A stretch of DNA of 64,000 nucleotides from Vibrio salilacus (GCF_002811245.1 NZ_NIVQ01000008.1:85446-149445), one strand, 5' to 3'. Counted from the first letter of the stretch, positions 1-12,154 are shown. The notes: generated by a model from the sequence alone, not told the origin. Made by a program: numbers and translations.

Positions 1-1578
1 TCTCCTTTATCTCTTTTGCCACCACTTGTGGCTTTGAGTTTAGCTATCATTACTCGCCGCGTGCTGGTTTCACTTGGTGTTGGTATCGCACTGGGCGCGG
101 CTTTGCTCAACGACTACTCGCTAACTAATGCTGCTGGCTACGTTGGCACGACCGTTTCGAGTGTTTTTATTGAAGACGGTGGTATTAACACTTGGAACAT
201 GAGTATTGTCGGCTTCCTTATTCTGCTTGGTATGATGACCGCTTTATTGACATTGTCAGGCGGTACTCGTGCCTTTGCCGAATGGGCACAAACTCGCGTT
301 AAAAGTAAGCGAGGTTCAAAGCTTTTGGCTGCGTTTCTTGGCGTGTTTATCTTCGTCGATGATTATTTTAACAGTTTAGCGGTGGGGGCGATCTCTCGTC
401 CGGTCACTGACCGTTTTTATGTATCACGAGCTAAACTCGCGTATATTCTCGATTCTACTGCAGCGCCTATGTGTGTGATCATGCCAGCATCAAGCTGGGG
501 TGCATACATCATGACGATCATCGGTGGTATCTTAGTTTCTCACGGTATCACTGAGTACTCTGCACTTGGCGCGTATGTTCGATTGATCCCGATGAACTTC
601 TACGCCATTTTTGCTCTATTGATGGTCTTTGCTGTGGCATGGTTTGGGCTAGATATTGGTAAAATGCGCGACCATGAGATCGCCGCTTCGCGCGGTCATG
701 GCTTTGCCAAAGAACAAGCTGATGATGACCAACAAGCTCATGAACTTAATGAAGAGCTTGATATTGTTGAGAGCGAAGGCGGTAAAGTTTCAGACCTAGT
801 GTTACCGATTGTTTTTCTTATTGTCGCGACTATCGCTTCAATGCTTTACACCGGTGGTCAAGCATTGGCCGTAGATGGTCATCAATTTGATCTACTCGGC
901 GCGTTTGAAAATACTGATGTTGGTATGTCACTGATCTACGGTGGTTTAGTTGGCTTGGCGGTTGCACTATTTACGGTGATCAAACAAGGAATTGCCACAA
1001 ACGAGATCACACGCACGTTGTGGATTGGTGCAAAATCTATGTTCGGTGCGATTTTAATTCTTGTCTTCGCATGGACAATCGGTTCGGTTATTGGTGACAT
1101 GAACACGGGTAAATACCTATCATCACTCGTTCAGGGGAATATTAACCCACACTGGTTACCGGTGATCTTGTTCTTATTGTCCGGTTTGATGGCGTTCTCG
1201 ACCGGTACTTCATGGGGAACATTTGGGATTATGCTTCCTATCGCTGGCGACATGGCGGGCGCAACTGATTTGGCTCTGATGCTGCCAATGTTGAGTGCGG
1301 TGCTTGCCGGTTCGGTATTTGGTGATCACTGTTCACCAATTTCAGATACCACCATTTTGTCGTCAACGGGGGCGCGTTGTAATCACATCGATCACGTTGC
1401 CACTCAGCTACCTTATGCTTTGTCGGTCGCGGTTGTATCGTGTATTGGCTTCATTACCTTGGGTATGACGGCTTCAGTCGCGATCTCTTTTGCGGCTGCA
1501 ACGGTGTGCTTTATTGCGGTTTGTGTACTGCTTTCGGTGCTCTCTAAATCAAAAATGGCGGTGTGTAGCGACGCCTAA
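1..1578 (+). CDS. NhaC-family Na+/H+ antiporter, 5' truncated by window edge
   Basis: Inner-membrane sodium/proton antiporter of the NhaC family (Na_H_antiporter domain), expected to export Na+ in exchange for H+. The frame is open from base 1, reading SPLSLLPPLVALSLAIITRR, so the true start lies before the window; the TTG at 16 is not a convincing start. About ten to twelve hydrophobic segments are visible. Family hallmarks include the DDYFNSLAVG segment, the APMCVIMPASSWGAY stretch and a late VFGDHCSPISDTTILSSTGA loop rich in polar residues. It ends just before a strong terminator and is not part of the his operon. Ion specificity cannot be read from the sequence. Confidence 0.85.
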   Translation, partial: SPLSLLPPLVALSLAIITRRVLVSLGVGIALGAALLNDYSLTNAAGYVGTTVSSVFIEDGGINTWNMSIVGFLILLGMMTALLTLSGGTRAFAEWAQTRVKSKRGSKLLAAFLGVFIFVDDYFNSLAVGAISRPVTDRFYVSRAKLAYILDSTAAPMCVIMPASSWGAYIMTIIGGILVSHGITEYSALGAYVRLIPMNFYAIFALLMVFAVAWFGLDIGKMRDHEIAASRGHGFAKEQADDDQQAHELNEELDIVESEGGKVSDLVLPIVFLIVATIASMLYTGGQALAVDGHQFDLLGAFENTDVGMSLIYGGLVGLAVALFTVIKQGIATNEITRTLWIGAKSMFGAILILVFAWTIGSVIGDMNTGKYLSSLVQGNINPHWLPVILFLLSGLMAFSTGTSWGTFGIMLPIAGDMAGATDLALMLPMLSAVLAGSVFGDHCSPISDTTILSSTGARCNHIDHVATQLPYALSVAVVSCIGFITLGMTASVAISFAAATVCFIAVCVLLSVLSKSKMAVCSDA

Positions 1579-1599
1579 TCTATTGTCATTCAGTCGTGT

Positions 1600-1626
1600 A
1601 AAAAGGGAGCGTAAGCTCCCTTTTTA
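1600..1626 (+). terminator. Rho-independent terminator of the antiporter gene
   Basis: A ten-base stem (AAAAGGGAGC paired with GCTCCCTTTT) with a GTAA loop is followed by a T run, 22 bases after the antiporter stop codon. It separates that gene from the his leader. Confidence 0.9.
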
Positions 1627-1664
1627 TTTGTTATATACAAAAGGCAAAAAGTTTAAATAAATAG

Positions 1665-1693
1665 TTGAAAAAAATGTCCGCCTTAGTTAGTGT
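1665..1693 (+). promoter_or_regulatory. Candidate his operon promoter (weak)
   Basis: TTGAAA at 1665-1670 could serve as a -35 element, but the downstream hexamer at the right spacing (TTAGTG or TAGTGT, near 1687-1693) is a poor -10. A promoter must lie between the antiporter terminator and the leader peptide at 1731; this is the best placed candidate and is inferred only. Confidence 0.25.
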
Positions 1694-1730
1694 GGATATC
1701 AACCAAGCGAAACTGAAGAGCTTATTAACT

Positions 1731-1778
1731 ATGCGCCCAATCGGAATGAACATTCATCACCATCATCACCCAATCTAG
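1731..1778 (+). CDS. hisL: his operon leader peptide HisL
   Basis: A 15-codon reading frame, MRPIGMNIHHHHHPI, holds five consecutive histidine codons and lies between the preceding terminator and the hisG attenuator. Runs of His codons in a short frame directly upstream of hisG are the hallmark of attenuation control. Ribosome stalling on the His run when charged tRNA-His is scarce should favour the antiterminator structure and let transcription continue into hisG. The codons alternate CAT and CAC. Confidence 0.92.
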   Translation: MRPIGMNIHHHHHPI

Positions 1779-1783
1779 TCTTT

Positions 1784-1888
1784 CGGGAGATGCGCGCATA
1801 CCCGGGAGATAGGAAACTCCCGGAGGCTAAAATCGCAAATGACAAGATTTAGAACCCTCGGGAGATACATTCTTCCGAGGGTTTTTTA
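1784..1888 (+). promoter_or_regulatory. his attenuator region
   Basis: Downstream of the leader peptide are mutually exclusive stems. One is a perfect seven-base stem, CCGGGAG at 1802-1808 with CTCCCGG at 1817-1823. The final terminator hairpin pairs AACCCTCGG at 1853-1861 with CCGAGGGTT at 1875-1883 and runs into six Ts. Further CGGGAG copies near 1785 and 1860 offer alternative partners. This is the usual architecture of his attenuation; the exact switching scheme was not folded. Confidence 0.85.
1853..1887 (+). terminator. his attenuator terminator hairpin
   Basis: A nine-base G/C-rich stem with a 13-base loop is followed by TTTTTT, 53 bases before the hisG start. It is the intrinsic terminator whose formation depends on HisL translation. 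Confidence 0.85.
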
Positions 1889-1940
1889 GTTTTACAGTTT
1901 AAAAATTACATATTTGAAAAATTTGCACAGGGATAAAGTT

Positions 1941-2837
1941 ATGCAGACACAACGCTTAAGAATCGCCATCCAAAAGAAAGGCCGCCTAAGTAAAGAGAGC
2001 CAAGCTCTGCTTAAACAGTGTGGTGTGAAGTTCAATGTAATGGGTGAGCGTTTGGTCGTCCACGCTGAGAACATGCCCATCGATCTGCTATTAGTGCGAG
2101 ATGACGACATTCCGGGTCTGATTATGGATGGTGTGGTTGACTTGGGGTTCATTGGTGAGAACGAGCTAGAAGAAGTTCGCCTTGATCGTAAAGCGCTTGG
2201 AGAGCCAAGCGAATATGTTTCACTGCGCCGTTTAGATTTTGGTGGTTGCCGACTCTCCATCGCATTGGATAAAGATGAAGAGTACCAGGGCCCTCAAGAT
2301 TTGGCTGGTAAGCGAATTGCCACGACCTATCCACAATTACTAAAAGCCTACATGGATAAACAAGGCGTGCAATTTTCGACTTGTATGTTGACGGGCTCTG
2401 TCGAAGTGGCGCCGCGAGCCGGCCTAGCGGATGCGATTGCAGACTTAGTCTCTACCGGTGCAACTTTGGAAGCTAACGGTCTCAAAGAAGCCGAAGTGAT
2501 TTTTGAATCAAAAGCCACGCTAATCCAGCGACTGGGTGAGTTTGATGCAGACAAGACCGCGTTGATTGAAAAACTACTTACTCGCATGCAAGGCGTTCAG
2601 CAGGCAAAAGAATCTAAATACATCATGTTACACGCGCCAGTGAGCAAGCTTGAACAAATTAAAGCACTGCTGCCGGGTGCGGAAGACCCAACCGTTTTGC
2701 CTTTGTCGAGTGAGCAAGAAAAAGTCGCCATTCATCTTGTCAGTACCGAAAATTTATTTTGGGAAACCATGGAACAGTTAAAAGAGCTAGGGGCGAGTTC
2801 GATTCTAGTCCTACCAATTGAAAAAATGATGGGGTAA
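1941..2837 (+). CDS. hisG: ATP phosphoribosyltransferase HisG (long form)
   Basis: First enzyme of histidine synthesis: joins ATP and PRPP to give phosphoribosyl-ATP, with feedback inhibition by histidine. The 298-residue product has the long-form layout: two catalytic lobes and a C-terminal regulatory domain ending [10 protein letters not shown]. The PRPP loop [13 protein letters not shown] is at residues 169-181. The start at ATG 1941 follows an AGGGA motif and matches the family N-terminus ([13 protein letters not shown]). An upstream in-frame TTG at 1914 would add nine unsupported residues and falls just after the attenuator. It heads hisGDCBHAF(IE). Confidence 0.97.
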   Translation: MQTQRLRIAIQKKGRLSKESQALLKQCGVKFNVMGERLVVHAENMPIDLLLVRDDDIPGLIMDGVVDLGFIGENELEEVRLDRKALGEPSEYVSLRRLDFGGCRLSIALDKDEEYQGPQDLAGKRIATTYPQLLKAYMDKQGVQFSTCMLTGSVEVAPRAGLADAIADLVSTGATLEANGLKEAEVIFESKATLIQRLGEFDADKTALIEKLLTRMQGVQQAKESKYIMLHAPVSKLEQIKALLPGAEDPTVLPLSSEQEKVAIHLVSTENLFWETMEQLKELGASSILVLPIEKMMG

Positions 2838-2842
2838 CTGCG

Positions 2843-4144
2843 ATGAGAACGGTAGTTTGGCAATCATTAAGTGAATCGCAGCAAGCGTCGATCCTTGAGC
2901 GTCCAGCAATCATGCAAGGCGCAAATATTACGGCGGCAGTGGCCGATTTGATGGGTCAAGTTCGTCAAGATGGCGACTCGGCGTTGCTTGCGTTAACTGA
3001 AAAATTTGATGGCGTAAGGCCGCAATCGATTCGAGTTTCAAGTACCGAGATAGACGAAGCGTGTTTGCGTTTATCCACCAAGATGAAGCAAGCGCTTGAA
3101 CAAGCGTATGACAATATTGCTAAGTTCCACAAGGCGCAAAAACCACAGCCGATCAAGGTCGAGACTCAACCGGGCGTGATGTGCGAACAAGTAACTCGTG
3201 CGATTCAGAAAGTTGGCCTCTATATCCCTGGGGGAAGTGCTCCACTGCCATCAACCGTATTGATGCTTGGGGTTCCGGCGAAAATTGCTGGATGTCGCAA
3301 AGTAGTGTTGTGTTCACCGCCACCGATTGCTGATGAAATTCTCTATGTCGCAAAACTGTGCGGCATTGATGAAGTGTATAATGTTGGCGGGGCTCAAGCC
3401 ATTGCGTCTATGGCCTACGGGACCGAAACCGTGGCGAAAGTCGATAAAATTTATGGCCCTGGTAATGCGTACGTCACAGAAGCAAAACGTCAGGTCAGTA
3501 ACGATTTTCGCGGCGCTGCGATTGATATGCCGGCGGGGCCTTCTGAAGTTCTAGTGCTTGCCGATGAAACCGCCGATGCGGACTTTATTGCAGCCGATTT
3601 ACTCAGCCAAGCCGAACACGGGCCAGACTCGCAAGTGGTGTTAGTCACGCCATCACCAATTATTGCTGATCAGGTGACCGATGCGGTTCAACGTCAGCTG
3701 AAACTACTTTCGCGCGCAGATATTGCCCAGCAAGCCTTGGCCTCAAGTCTGATTATTATCGCGGAGTCTATCACTCAGTCGGTAGCGATCTCAAACTACT
3801 ATGGCCCTGAGCACCTGATTGTCCAGACCAAAAACCCGCGTGAACTACTACCTCTTCTCGATAATGCCGGGTCGATTTTCCTCGGTGATTGGTCGCCAGA
3901 ATCTGCGGGTGATTACGCATCAGGTACCAACCACGTACTGCCTACCTATGGTTATACGCGCACTTACTCAAGCTTAGGGTTAGCGGATTTCTCTAAACGG
4001 ATGACGGTGCAAGAGCTGACGCAACAAGGGCTGAAAAACCTTGCCTCTACGGTAGTGACGATGGCAGAAGCGGAAGGGCTTGATGCGCACAAACGAGCCG
4101 TGACGATCCGCATTGAGAAACTTGCCGCCCAAGAGAATGCGTAA
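2843..4144 (+). CDS. hisD: Histidinol dehydrogenase HisD
   Basis: Catalyses the last two steps of histidine synthesis, oxidising L-histidinol through the aldehyde to L-histidine with NAD+ and zinc. At 433 residues it is of normal length. The signature region includes IYGPGNAYV and [27 protein letters not shown] and [11 protein letters not shown] carry the family's Gln/His zinc-site residues. It begins five bases after hisG, which implies translational linkage, and ends twelve bases before the hisC start. Nothing unusual is seen. Confidence 0.97.
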   Translation: MRTVVWQSLSESQQASILERPAIMQGANITAAVADLMGQVRQDGDSALLALTEKFDGVRPQSIRVSSTEIDEACLRLSTKMKQALEQAYDNIAKFHKAQKPQPIKVETQPGVMCEQVTRAIQKVGLYIPGGSAPLPSTVLMLGVPAKIAGCRKVVLCSPPPIADEILYVAKLCGIDEVYNVGGAQAIASMAYGTETVAKVDKIYGPGNAYVTEAKRQVSNDFRGAAIDMPAGPSEVLVLADETADADFIAADLLSQAEHGPDSQVVLVTPSPIIADQVTDAVQRQLKLLSRADIAQQALASSLIIIAESITQSVAISNYYGPEHLIVQTKNPRELLPLLDNAGSIFLGDWSPESAGDYASGTNHVLPTYGYTRTYSSLGLADFSKRMTVQELTQQGLKNLASTVVTMAEAEGLDAHKRAVTIRIEKLAAQENA

Positions 4145-5197
<1,053 letters not shown>

Positions 5198-5209
5198 AAA
5201 GAATCTTTG

Positions 5210-5232
5210 GCACTGACGATGTTTCTCAGTGC
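5210..5232 (+). other. Intra-operon hairpin between hisC and hisB
   Basis: GCACTGA at 5210-5216 pairs perfectly with TCAGTGC at 5226-5232 across a nine-base loop. It lies in the 62-base hisC-hisB gap, the largest gap in the operon. There is no T run after it, so it is more likely an mRNA stability or processing element than a terminator. Confidence 0.5.
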
Positions 5233-5259
5233 TAACCAATTTGAAATAAGGAAGTTCGA

Positions 5260-6333
5260 GTGAGTAAACAACAAAAAATCTTATTTATTGATCGTGATGG
5301 CACGTTGATTGTCGAGCCACCAGTTGATTTTCAAGTCGATCGCTTAGATAAACTCACATTAGAGCCATTGGTCATTCCATGCCTTTTAGCTCTACAAGAT
5401 GCGGGTTATCGCCTGGTTATGGTTACCAACCAAGATGGTCTAGGAACAGACAGCTACCCACAACAAGACTTCGATGCACCGCATAATATGATGATGGAGA
5501 TCTTCGAGTCGCAGGGAGTTAAATTTGATGACGTTCTTATTTGTCCACACTTTGAACAAGATAACTGTGCCTGTCGTAAACCCAAGCTAGGCATGGTCAA
5601 AGAGTATCTGCAAGGCGGTAAAGTTGATTTTCAGCATTCAGTGGTTATCGGTGACCGTGTCACGGATCTGCAGTTGGCCGAAAATATGGCGATTCGTGGT
5701 ATACAGTATCACCCTGATACGATGAATTGGCCACAAATCCTCAAGGATTTGACCGTAACAGCGCGTATTGCTGAAGTGGTGCGAACCACTAAAGAGACCG
5801 ACATACGCGTCAAGGTTAATTTAGATGAGCAAGGCGGCAATAAGATTTCTACAGGCCTAGGCTTCTTTGATCATATGTTAGACCAAATTGCGACTCACGG
5901 CGGCTTTCAAATGGTTTGCCAGGTCGAAGGCGATTTGCATATCGATGATCACCACACTATTGAAGATACTGCTTTGGCGCTTGGTCAAGCTTTAAAACAA
6001 GCGCTGGGTGATAAACGCGGTATTGGTCGTTTTGGTTTCAGTTTGCCTATGGATGAGTGTTTGGCTCAATGTGCGCTTGATTTATCAGGCCGTCCTTATC
6101 TGAAATTTGATGCTAAGTTCAGTCGTGAGCAAGTCGGCGACTTGTCAACAGAGATGGTCGTGCACTTTTTCCGCTCTCTGACCGATACATTGGCTTGTAC
6201 TTTGCACTTATCGTCTGCTGGTGACAACGACCACCACATTATTGAAAGTTTGTTTAAAGCGTTTGGTCGGACATTGCGTCAGGCAATCAAAGTGGAAGGC
6301 ACTGAGTTGCCAAGCAGTAAAGGCGTGCTGTAG
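5260..6333 (+). CDS. hisB: Bifunctional histidinol-phosphatase / imidazoleglycerol-phosphate dehydratase HisB
   Basis: Carries two pathway activities. The N-terminal HAD phosphatase has the nucleophile motif DRDGT (D11, D13) and a zinc loop with C95, H97, C103 and C105. The C-terminal dehydratase, from about residue 168, contains [15 protein letters not shown] and the metal-binding [17 protein letters not shown] and [17 protein letters not shown]. The length of 357 residues matches the enterobacterial fusion. The start is GTG, with AAGGA seven bases upstream. This fused form is typical of gammaproteobacteria. Confidence 0.97.
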   Translation: MSKQQKILFIDRDGTLIVEPPVDFQVDRLDKLTLEPLVIPCLLALQDAGYRLVMVTNQDGLGTDSYPQQDFDAPHNMMMEIFESQGVKFDDVLICPHFEQDNCACRKPKLGMVKEYLQGGKVDFQHSVVIGDRVTDLQLAENMAIRGIQYHPDTMNWPQILKDLTVTARIAEVVRTTKETDIRVKVNLDEQGGNKISTGLGFFDHMLDQIATHGGFQMVCQVEGDLHIDDHHTIEDTALALGQALKQALGDKRGIGRFGFSLPMDECLAQCALDLSGRPYLKFDAKFSREQVGDLSTEMVVHFFRSLTDTLACTLHLSSAGDNDHHIIESLFKAFGRTLRQAIKVEGTELPSSKGVL

Positions 6334-6345
6334 CGGGGCGGAACT

Positions 6346-6960
6346 ATGACAGAGCAAAAAATTGTAATTATTGATACTGGTTGTGCCAACGTTTCTTCGG
6401 TCAAATTTGCTATCCAACGTTTAGGCTATCAAGTCACCATTTCAAAACAGCCGCAAGTGGTACTCGGCGCTGACAAACTGTTCCTGCCCGGCGTTGGTAC
6501 TGCCAGCGAGGCGATGAAAAATCTTGCAGAACGTGATCTCATTGAGCTCGTTAAACAAGTCGAAAAACCGTTACTTGGTATTTGCTTAGGTATGCAATTG
6601 CTTGGCAAAGTGTCGCAAGAAAAAGGTCAGAAAGCGGATGAGCAAGTTGATTGCTTAGGTTTGTGTGATGGTGAAGTAAAGCGATTGCAAACTGGAGGTT
6701 TACCGCTGCCACATATGGGGTGGAATACGGTCTCGGCTAAAGAAGGCAATCCACTTTTCAAGGACATTGAACAGGGTGAGTATTTCTACTTTGTCCACAG
6801 TTTTGCCATGCCTGTTGGTCGTTATACCATTGCTCAGTGTGAGTATGGCCAACCATTCACGGCAGCCTTGCAAAGTGGCAACTACTACGGTGTGCAATTT
6901 CACCCCGAGCGTTCTTCAAAAGCGGGCGCGAAGCTGATGCAAAACTTCTTAGAATTATAA
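6346..6960 (+). CDS. hisH: Imidazole glycerol phosphate synthase, glutaminase subunit HisH
   Basis: Class I glutamine amidotransferase that hydrolyses glutamine and feeds ammonia to HisF. The nucleophile C80 lies in [12 protein letters not shown], and the His/Glu pair lies in GVQFHPERS near the C-terminus. The 204-residue length is normal. It starts twelve bases after hisB with a GGGCGGAA stretch as a possible ribosome site, and is followed by hisA. The active partner HisF is encoded two genes downstream. Confidence 0.97.
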   Translation: MTEQKIVIIDTGCANVSSVKFAIQRLGYQVTISKQPQVVLGADKLFLPGVGTASEAMKNLAERDLIELVKQVEKPLLGICLGMQLLGKVSQEKGQKADEQVDCLGLCDGEVKRLQTGGLPLPHMGWNTVSAKEGNPLFKDIEQGEYFYFVHSFAMPVGRYTIAQCEYGQPFTAALQSGNYYGVQFHPERSSKAGAKLMQNFLEL

Positions 6961-8461
<1,501 letters not shown>

Positions 8462-8465
<4 letters not shown>

Positions 8466-9097
8466 GTTTAAAAGCCGCCGAAGTAAGTGTGCTATCCGAG
8501 CGAATCGATTGGGTCAAGGTGGATGGTCAGGTTCCTGCCATTGTACAAGATTACCAGTCAAGCCAAGTGCTGATGATGGGGTATATGAATAAAGACGCGT
8601 TGTCGAAAACAGGGGAAACAGGTCAAGTGACGTTTTTTTCTCGGACTAAACAACGCCTTTGGACTAAAGGAGAAACCTCGGGTAACGTATTGCAACTGGT
8701 GAATATGTCACTTGATTGTGATAACGATACGTTGTTGGTGAAAGTGAATCCCATTGGTCCTACTTGCCATACAGGTAGCACCAGCTGTTGGGATGGTGAT
8801 GCTCAACAAGAGTCACAAATGGTGTGGCTTCATCAGCTTGAGCAGCTATTGGCTGCCCGCAAGAGTGCCGATCCAGACTCCTCATATACCGCCAGTCTTT
8901 ATGCTCGTGGCACCAAGCGTATTTCGCAGAAAGTGGGTGAAGAAGGTGTTGAAGTCGCGCTTGCGGCGACGTCGGGTGATAAAGCGGAGTTAGTCTGTGA
9001 ATCTGCTGACTTGATTTACCATTTAATGGTGTTATTACAAGACCAAGGTTTGTCGATGAATGATGTGGTGAACAAACTCAAAGAGCGCCATAAATAA
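8462..9097 (+). CDS. hisI: Bifunctional phosphoribosyl-AMP cyclohydrolase / phosphoribosyl-ATP pyrophosphatase HisIE
   Basis: Fusion enzyme for steps two and three of the pathway. The N-terminal HisI half has the metal site segments [34 protein letters not shown] and CWDGDAQ. The C-terminal HisE half is an all-alpha pyrophosphohydrolase with [17 protein letters not shown] and [16 protein letters not shown]. The length of 211 residues is typical of the fused form. It is coupled to hisF by a four-base ATGA overlap and is the last his gene, followed by a terminator. Confidence 0.96.
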
Positions 9098-9122
9098 CCC
9101 TCATTGATGAGTTTGAATGACG

Positions 9123-9151
9123 AAAAAGCCCATTGTTAAATGGGCTTTTTT
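9123..9151. terminator. Bidirectional terminator between hisIE and the TPR gene
   Basis: A twelve-base stem (AAAAAGCCCATT with AATGGGCTTTTT) and a four-base loop. It has a T run on the plus strand and, from the A run on the other side, on the minus strand. It can therefore end both the his operon and the convergent TPR gene. Confidence 0.9.
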
Positions 9152-9164
9152 AATGGAGTCAATG

Positions 9165-10016
9165 CTACTCATTATGAACTGGAATCAAGGCATCAAATCG
9201 TGGATTACCGTGCAGACCTTCTAGGTCGGGCTCTGTATCAATGAGATCGCTAATCGACGGGCTAGCTTCCATCGCTTTTTCCAGATCTTCAATCGCTTGC
9301 TCTTCAACGCCAAGACGTGAATAGGCACAAGCTCGTTGATAAAGCGCCGGACCATTGCTGGTATCAAGCTCCAAAACACGGTTACATAAGCTGAGCGCCC
9401 AGTGATATTCTCTAATTTCCATTGCCGCATCAGCCTTATAGGTCAAAGCTTCAAGATCACCTGGCCTAATGCTTAAAATCTCATCAAAAACATCCATTCT
9501 CTGCTCTGGGGTAGGCATACTTTGCGCCCTCAGCCACAGGTTGTGGATCTCATTGATTTTTTCTATTTCTTTATTGTTTTCACTAATAATATGTGTCTTG
9601 CGTTTCAGATCTCTTTCAAGAGCACCAAATTTCTTTTCATACACAGTTGCGATTGAGTCAAGACGTTTATCGGCCATCTCTGTGGTGTTGTTTTTGAATT
9701 CACGTAATGACTGCCAACCGACTAAAGCAATCAGTGAAGCAACACCTGCAATGATGTAGAAGAAATAAGTCACGGTTACGTTAGCATAATTGAGCGACTT
9801 ATCAGCGACGCTAAGTTCTCGGTCGGTAATTTGCACGATTAGTCTACGCTCTAAGTCTTGCTGGTCTTGGCGCAGCGCTTTTAACTCATCAAGAATGTAG
9901 CGTTCCATTAAGGGTCGGTCGAGTAGTTCCGAATCTGAATAGGCTGTTTGCTCAGCCAAACTCGGTGTACTGAAAACAGCCCACAGCAAAGAGGTGAAAG
10001 TTATCCAAAATCGCAT
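9165..10016 (-). CDS. Membrane-anchored TPR-repeat protein, function unknown
   Basis: Product of 283 residues from ATG 10016. It has an N-terminal signal peptide (RFWITFTSLLWAVFSTPSLA) and a charged helical stretch. A single membrane segment (VTYFFYIIAGVASLIALVGW) follows near residue 85, then a coiled-coil-like segment (LERDLKRKTHIISENNKEIEKI). The C-terminus holds about three tetratricopeptide repeats (ALTYKADAAMEIREYHWALS, ALYQRACAYSRLGVEEQAIE). An in-frame ATG at 10028 would put MDAD before the signal peptide; neither start has a clear ribosome site. It is probably a periplasmic or membrane scaffold. It is divergent from ectA and may share its regulatory region. Confidence 0.75.
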   Translation of the reverse strand: MRFWITFTSLLWAVFSTPSLAEQTAYSDSELLDRPLMERYILDELKALRQDQQDLERRLIVQITDRELSVADKSLNYANVTVTYFFYIIAGVASLIALVGWQSLREFKNNTTEMADKRLDSIATVYEKKFGALERDLKRKTHIISENNKEIEKINEIHNLWLRAQSMPTPEQRMDVFDEILSIRPGDLEALTYKADAAMEIREYHWALSLCNRVLELDTSNGPALYQRACAYSRLGVEEQAIEDLEKAMEASPSISDLIDTEPDLEGLHGNPRFDALIPVHNE

Positions 10017-10191
10017 ATCCGCGTCCATATATCTATTTGTTTGTTCAAGATAAACTTTAACAAATCTGTTATCGGTTTAATACGTTATCTTGACAATTAA
10101 GCTCGCCAGAAACGCGCGGGCGCTAACTGTAGCATGTCTGAATTCACAGTAACGATATATTTAGGCCACTAAGCAATATTTGCGTATTTTA

Positions 10192-10207
10192 TGTGAGTAT
10201 CGTCACA
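10192..10207. promoter_or_regulatory. Predicted CRP binding site between the TPR gene and ectA
   Basis: TGTGA, six bases, then TCACA: a perfect match to both half-sites of the CRP/cAMP consensus, with T-rich flanks (TTTA before, TTTTT after). It lies 89 bases upstream of the ectA start and about 175 bases upstream of the divergent TPR gene. Its position would suit an activator or repressor of either gene. The site is seen directly; CRP control is inferred. Confidence 0.65.
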
Positions 10208-10295
10208 TTTTTTGCCTATGTAACCGAATTGAATTTGATTTTTAAGTGGAGTTTAGCGGATATTAAATACAAGAATTGCTTAGAGTTCAAAGGAA

Positions 10296-10850
10296 ATGTT
10301 TTTATATATGATTTCTTCAGCACCTTGGGTTATCTACCCTGAGATACAGGATACGCTTCAATCAGAGTGTGAACTCTCTCAGCCTTGTGCTGAAGATGGC
10401 GATGGCGTTGCACAATTAATTGCGGATTGCCCGCCGTTAGATGTCAATTCTTCGTACTGTAACTTTCTTCAGTCAACTCACTTTAGTAATACCTGTGTTA
10501 TCGCTAAAAAAGAGGGGCAGGTTGCTGGATTTATTTCCGCTTATTTAAAACCTCAACAACCTGAAACGCTCTTTGTTTGGCAAGTGGCTATCGGACGTGA
10601 TTTTCGTGGCCAAGGGCTGGCATTTACCATGCTGTCATCGTTGCTTGAACGCAATAACTTAAGCCATATAACGGCGATAGAAACCACCATTACTAAAGAC
10701 AACCAGGCATCTTGGGCGCTATTTAACAAGCTCGAACAACAACAAGGCCTCGATGGCGAAGTAAGTAAATTTCTCGATGAACATCAACATTTCAAAGGGA
10801 AGCACGATAGTGAATATTTGTATCGTATCCCACTAAACCAAAATCAATAA
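10296..10850 (+). CDS. ectA: L-2,4-diaminobutyrate N-acetyltransferase EctA
   Basis: GNAT-family enzyme that acetylates L-2,4-diaminobutyrate, the second step to the compatible solute ectoine. It is 184 residues long. The acetyl-CoA loop follows VAIGRDFRGQGLAFTML, and the downstream ETTITKDNQASWALFNKL segment is typical of EctA. AAAGGA lies only one base before ATG 10296 and thirteen before ATG 10308, so the start could be either, four codons apart. It is the first gene of ectABC-ask. Vibrio ect operons are known to be salt-induced and repressed by CosR; no CosR site was assigned here. Confidence 0.93.
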   Translation: MFLYMISSAPWVIYPEIQDTLQSECELSQPCAEDGDGVAQLIADCPPLDVNSSYCNFLQSTHFSNTCVIAKKEGQVAGFISAYLKPQQPETLFVWQVAIGRDFRGQGLAFTMLSSLLERNNLSHITAIETTITKDNQASWALFNKLEQQQGLDGEVSKFLDEHQHFKGKHDSEYLYRIPLNQNQ

Positions 10851-10874
10851 TCAGGAGTTAGAAACGGTATCATC

Positions 10875-12140
10875 ATGGATATTTTTAAAAAGCAGGAATC
10901 AAAAGTTCGCTCTTATTCAAACAGTTTTCCAGTGGTCTTTAATAAAGCCAAAGGCTGCTGGCTTGAGACAGAACAAGGTGAACGCTATCTTGATTTCCTA
11001 GCTGGTGCTGGTTCACTGAACTACGGCCACAATAACCCTGTATTAAAACTCGCTTTGCTCGATTATATCGAAATGGATGGGATCACCCATGGATTAGATA
11101 TGCACTCGCAAGCAAAAGCTGGCTTTCTGACTGCGCTTAAGAACTACATTCTGGCGCCACGTGACCTTGACTATATAGTCCAGTTTACTGGCCCGACAGG
11201 AACCAATGCTGTCGAAGCGGCACTTAAACTGGCACGTAAAGTGAAAGGTCGAGAATCTATTGTTGCTTTCACTAATGGATTCCATGGTTGCACTGCTGGC
11301 GCTTTAGCCGCAACAGGTAACCAACACCACCGTCAGGGGGCGGGAGTCAGTCTAAACAATGTCACCCGAATTCCATTTGAAGGCTATGCCGATATCGACG
11401 GCTTAAAATTGTTTGAAACCATGCTAGATGACAATTCTTCTGGTATCGACAAACCTGCTGCTGTTCTACTCGAAACCGTTCAAGGCGAAGGTGGATTAAA
11501 TGCGGCTTCTAATCAATGGTTGCAACGACTACGGAAAATCTGTGATCAGCATGATATTTTAATGATTGTTGATGATATTCAGGCAGGTTGTGGCCGTACA
11601 GGTACCTTCTTCAGTTTCGAACCTGCAGGTATCACGCCTGATCTCGTCACACTTTCGAAGTCAATAGGTGGTTACGGTTTACCAATGGCAGTGGTTTTAC
11701 TTAAGCCAGAGCTTGATAAATGGAAGCCTGGTGAGCATAACGGGACATTCCGCGGTAACAACCACGCTTTTGTCACGGCGGCCAAGGCGTTAGAGACCTA
11801 TTGGGCTGATGACCAATTCGAATCTCATATCGGATTGTGTGCCGATAAGGTCAGTGACGTGATTCAACGAAACATCAAACGCTACCCTGAACTGTTTTTA
11901 CAGCAAAAAGGCCGCGGGATGATGATTGGCGTTGAATGTCATGATGGCGATATCTCGGATGAAATCACAACCGCCTGTTTTAACAATGGCATGGTGATTG
12001 AAACGGCAGGGCCGAATGACGAAGTTGTGAAGTTCTTCTGTCCACTTACCATCACGGAATCAGAGCTGGAAGATGGTCTGGCAATCTTTGAAAAGTCAGT
12101 CGGTCAAGTTGCCGCTAAGCACATCAAAAAAGCATCATAG
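10875..12140 (+). CDS. ectB: Diaminobutyrate-2-oxoglutarate aminotransferase EctB
   Basis: PLP-dependent class-III aminotransferase converting aspartate semialdehyde and glutamate to L-2,4-diaminobutyrate, the first committed step of ectoine synthesis. It is 421 residues long. The PLP contacts are GPTGTNAVEAALKLAR, the Asp in IVDDIQAGCGRTG, and the Schiff-base lysine K262 in LSKSIGGYGLPMA. It begins 24 bases after ectA and is followed 14 bases later by ectC. The length and motifs are normal for EctB. Confidence 0.96.
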   Translation: MDIFKKQESKVRSYSNSFPVVFNKAKGCWLETEQGERYLDFLAGAGSLNYGHNNPVLKLALLDYIEMDGITHGLDMHSQAKAGFLTALKNYILAPRDLDYIVQFTGPTGTNAVEAALKLARKVKGRESIVAFTNGFHGCTAGALAATGNQHHRQGAGVSLNNVTRIPFEGYADIDGLKLFETMLDDNSSGIDKPAAVLLETVQGEGGLNAASNQWLQRLRKICDQHDILMIVDDIQAGCGRTGTFFSFEPAGITPDLVTLSKSIGGYGLPMAVVLLKPELDKWKPGEHNGTFRGNNHAFVTAAKALETYWADDQFESHIGLCADKVSDVIQRNIKRYPELFLQQKGRGMMIGVECHDGDISDEITTACFNNGMVIETAGPNDEVVKFFCPLTITESELEDGLAIFEKSVGQVAAKHIKKAS

Positions 12141-12154
12141 AGTAAGGATAACAG

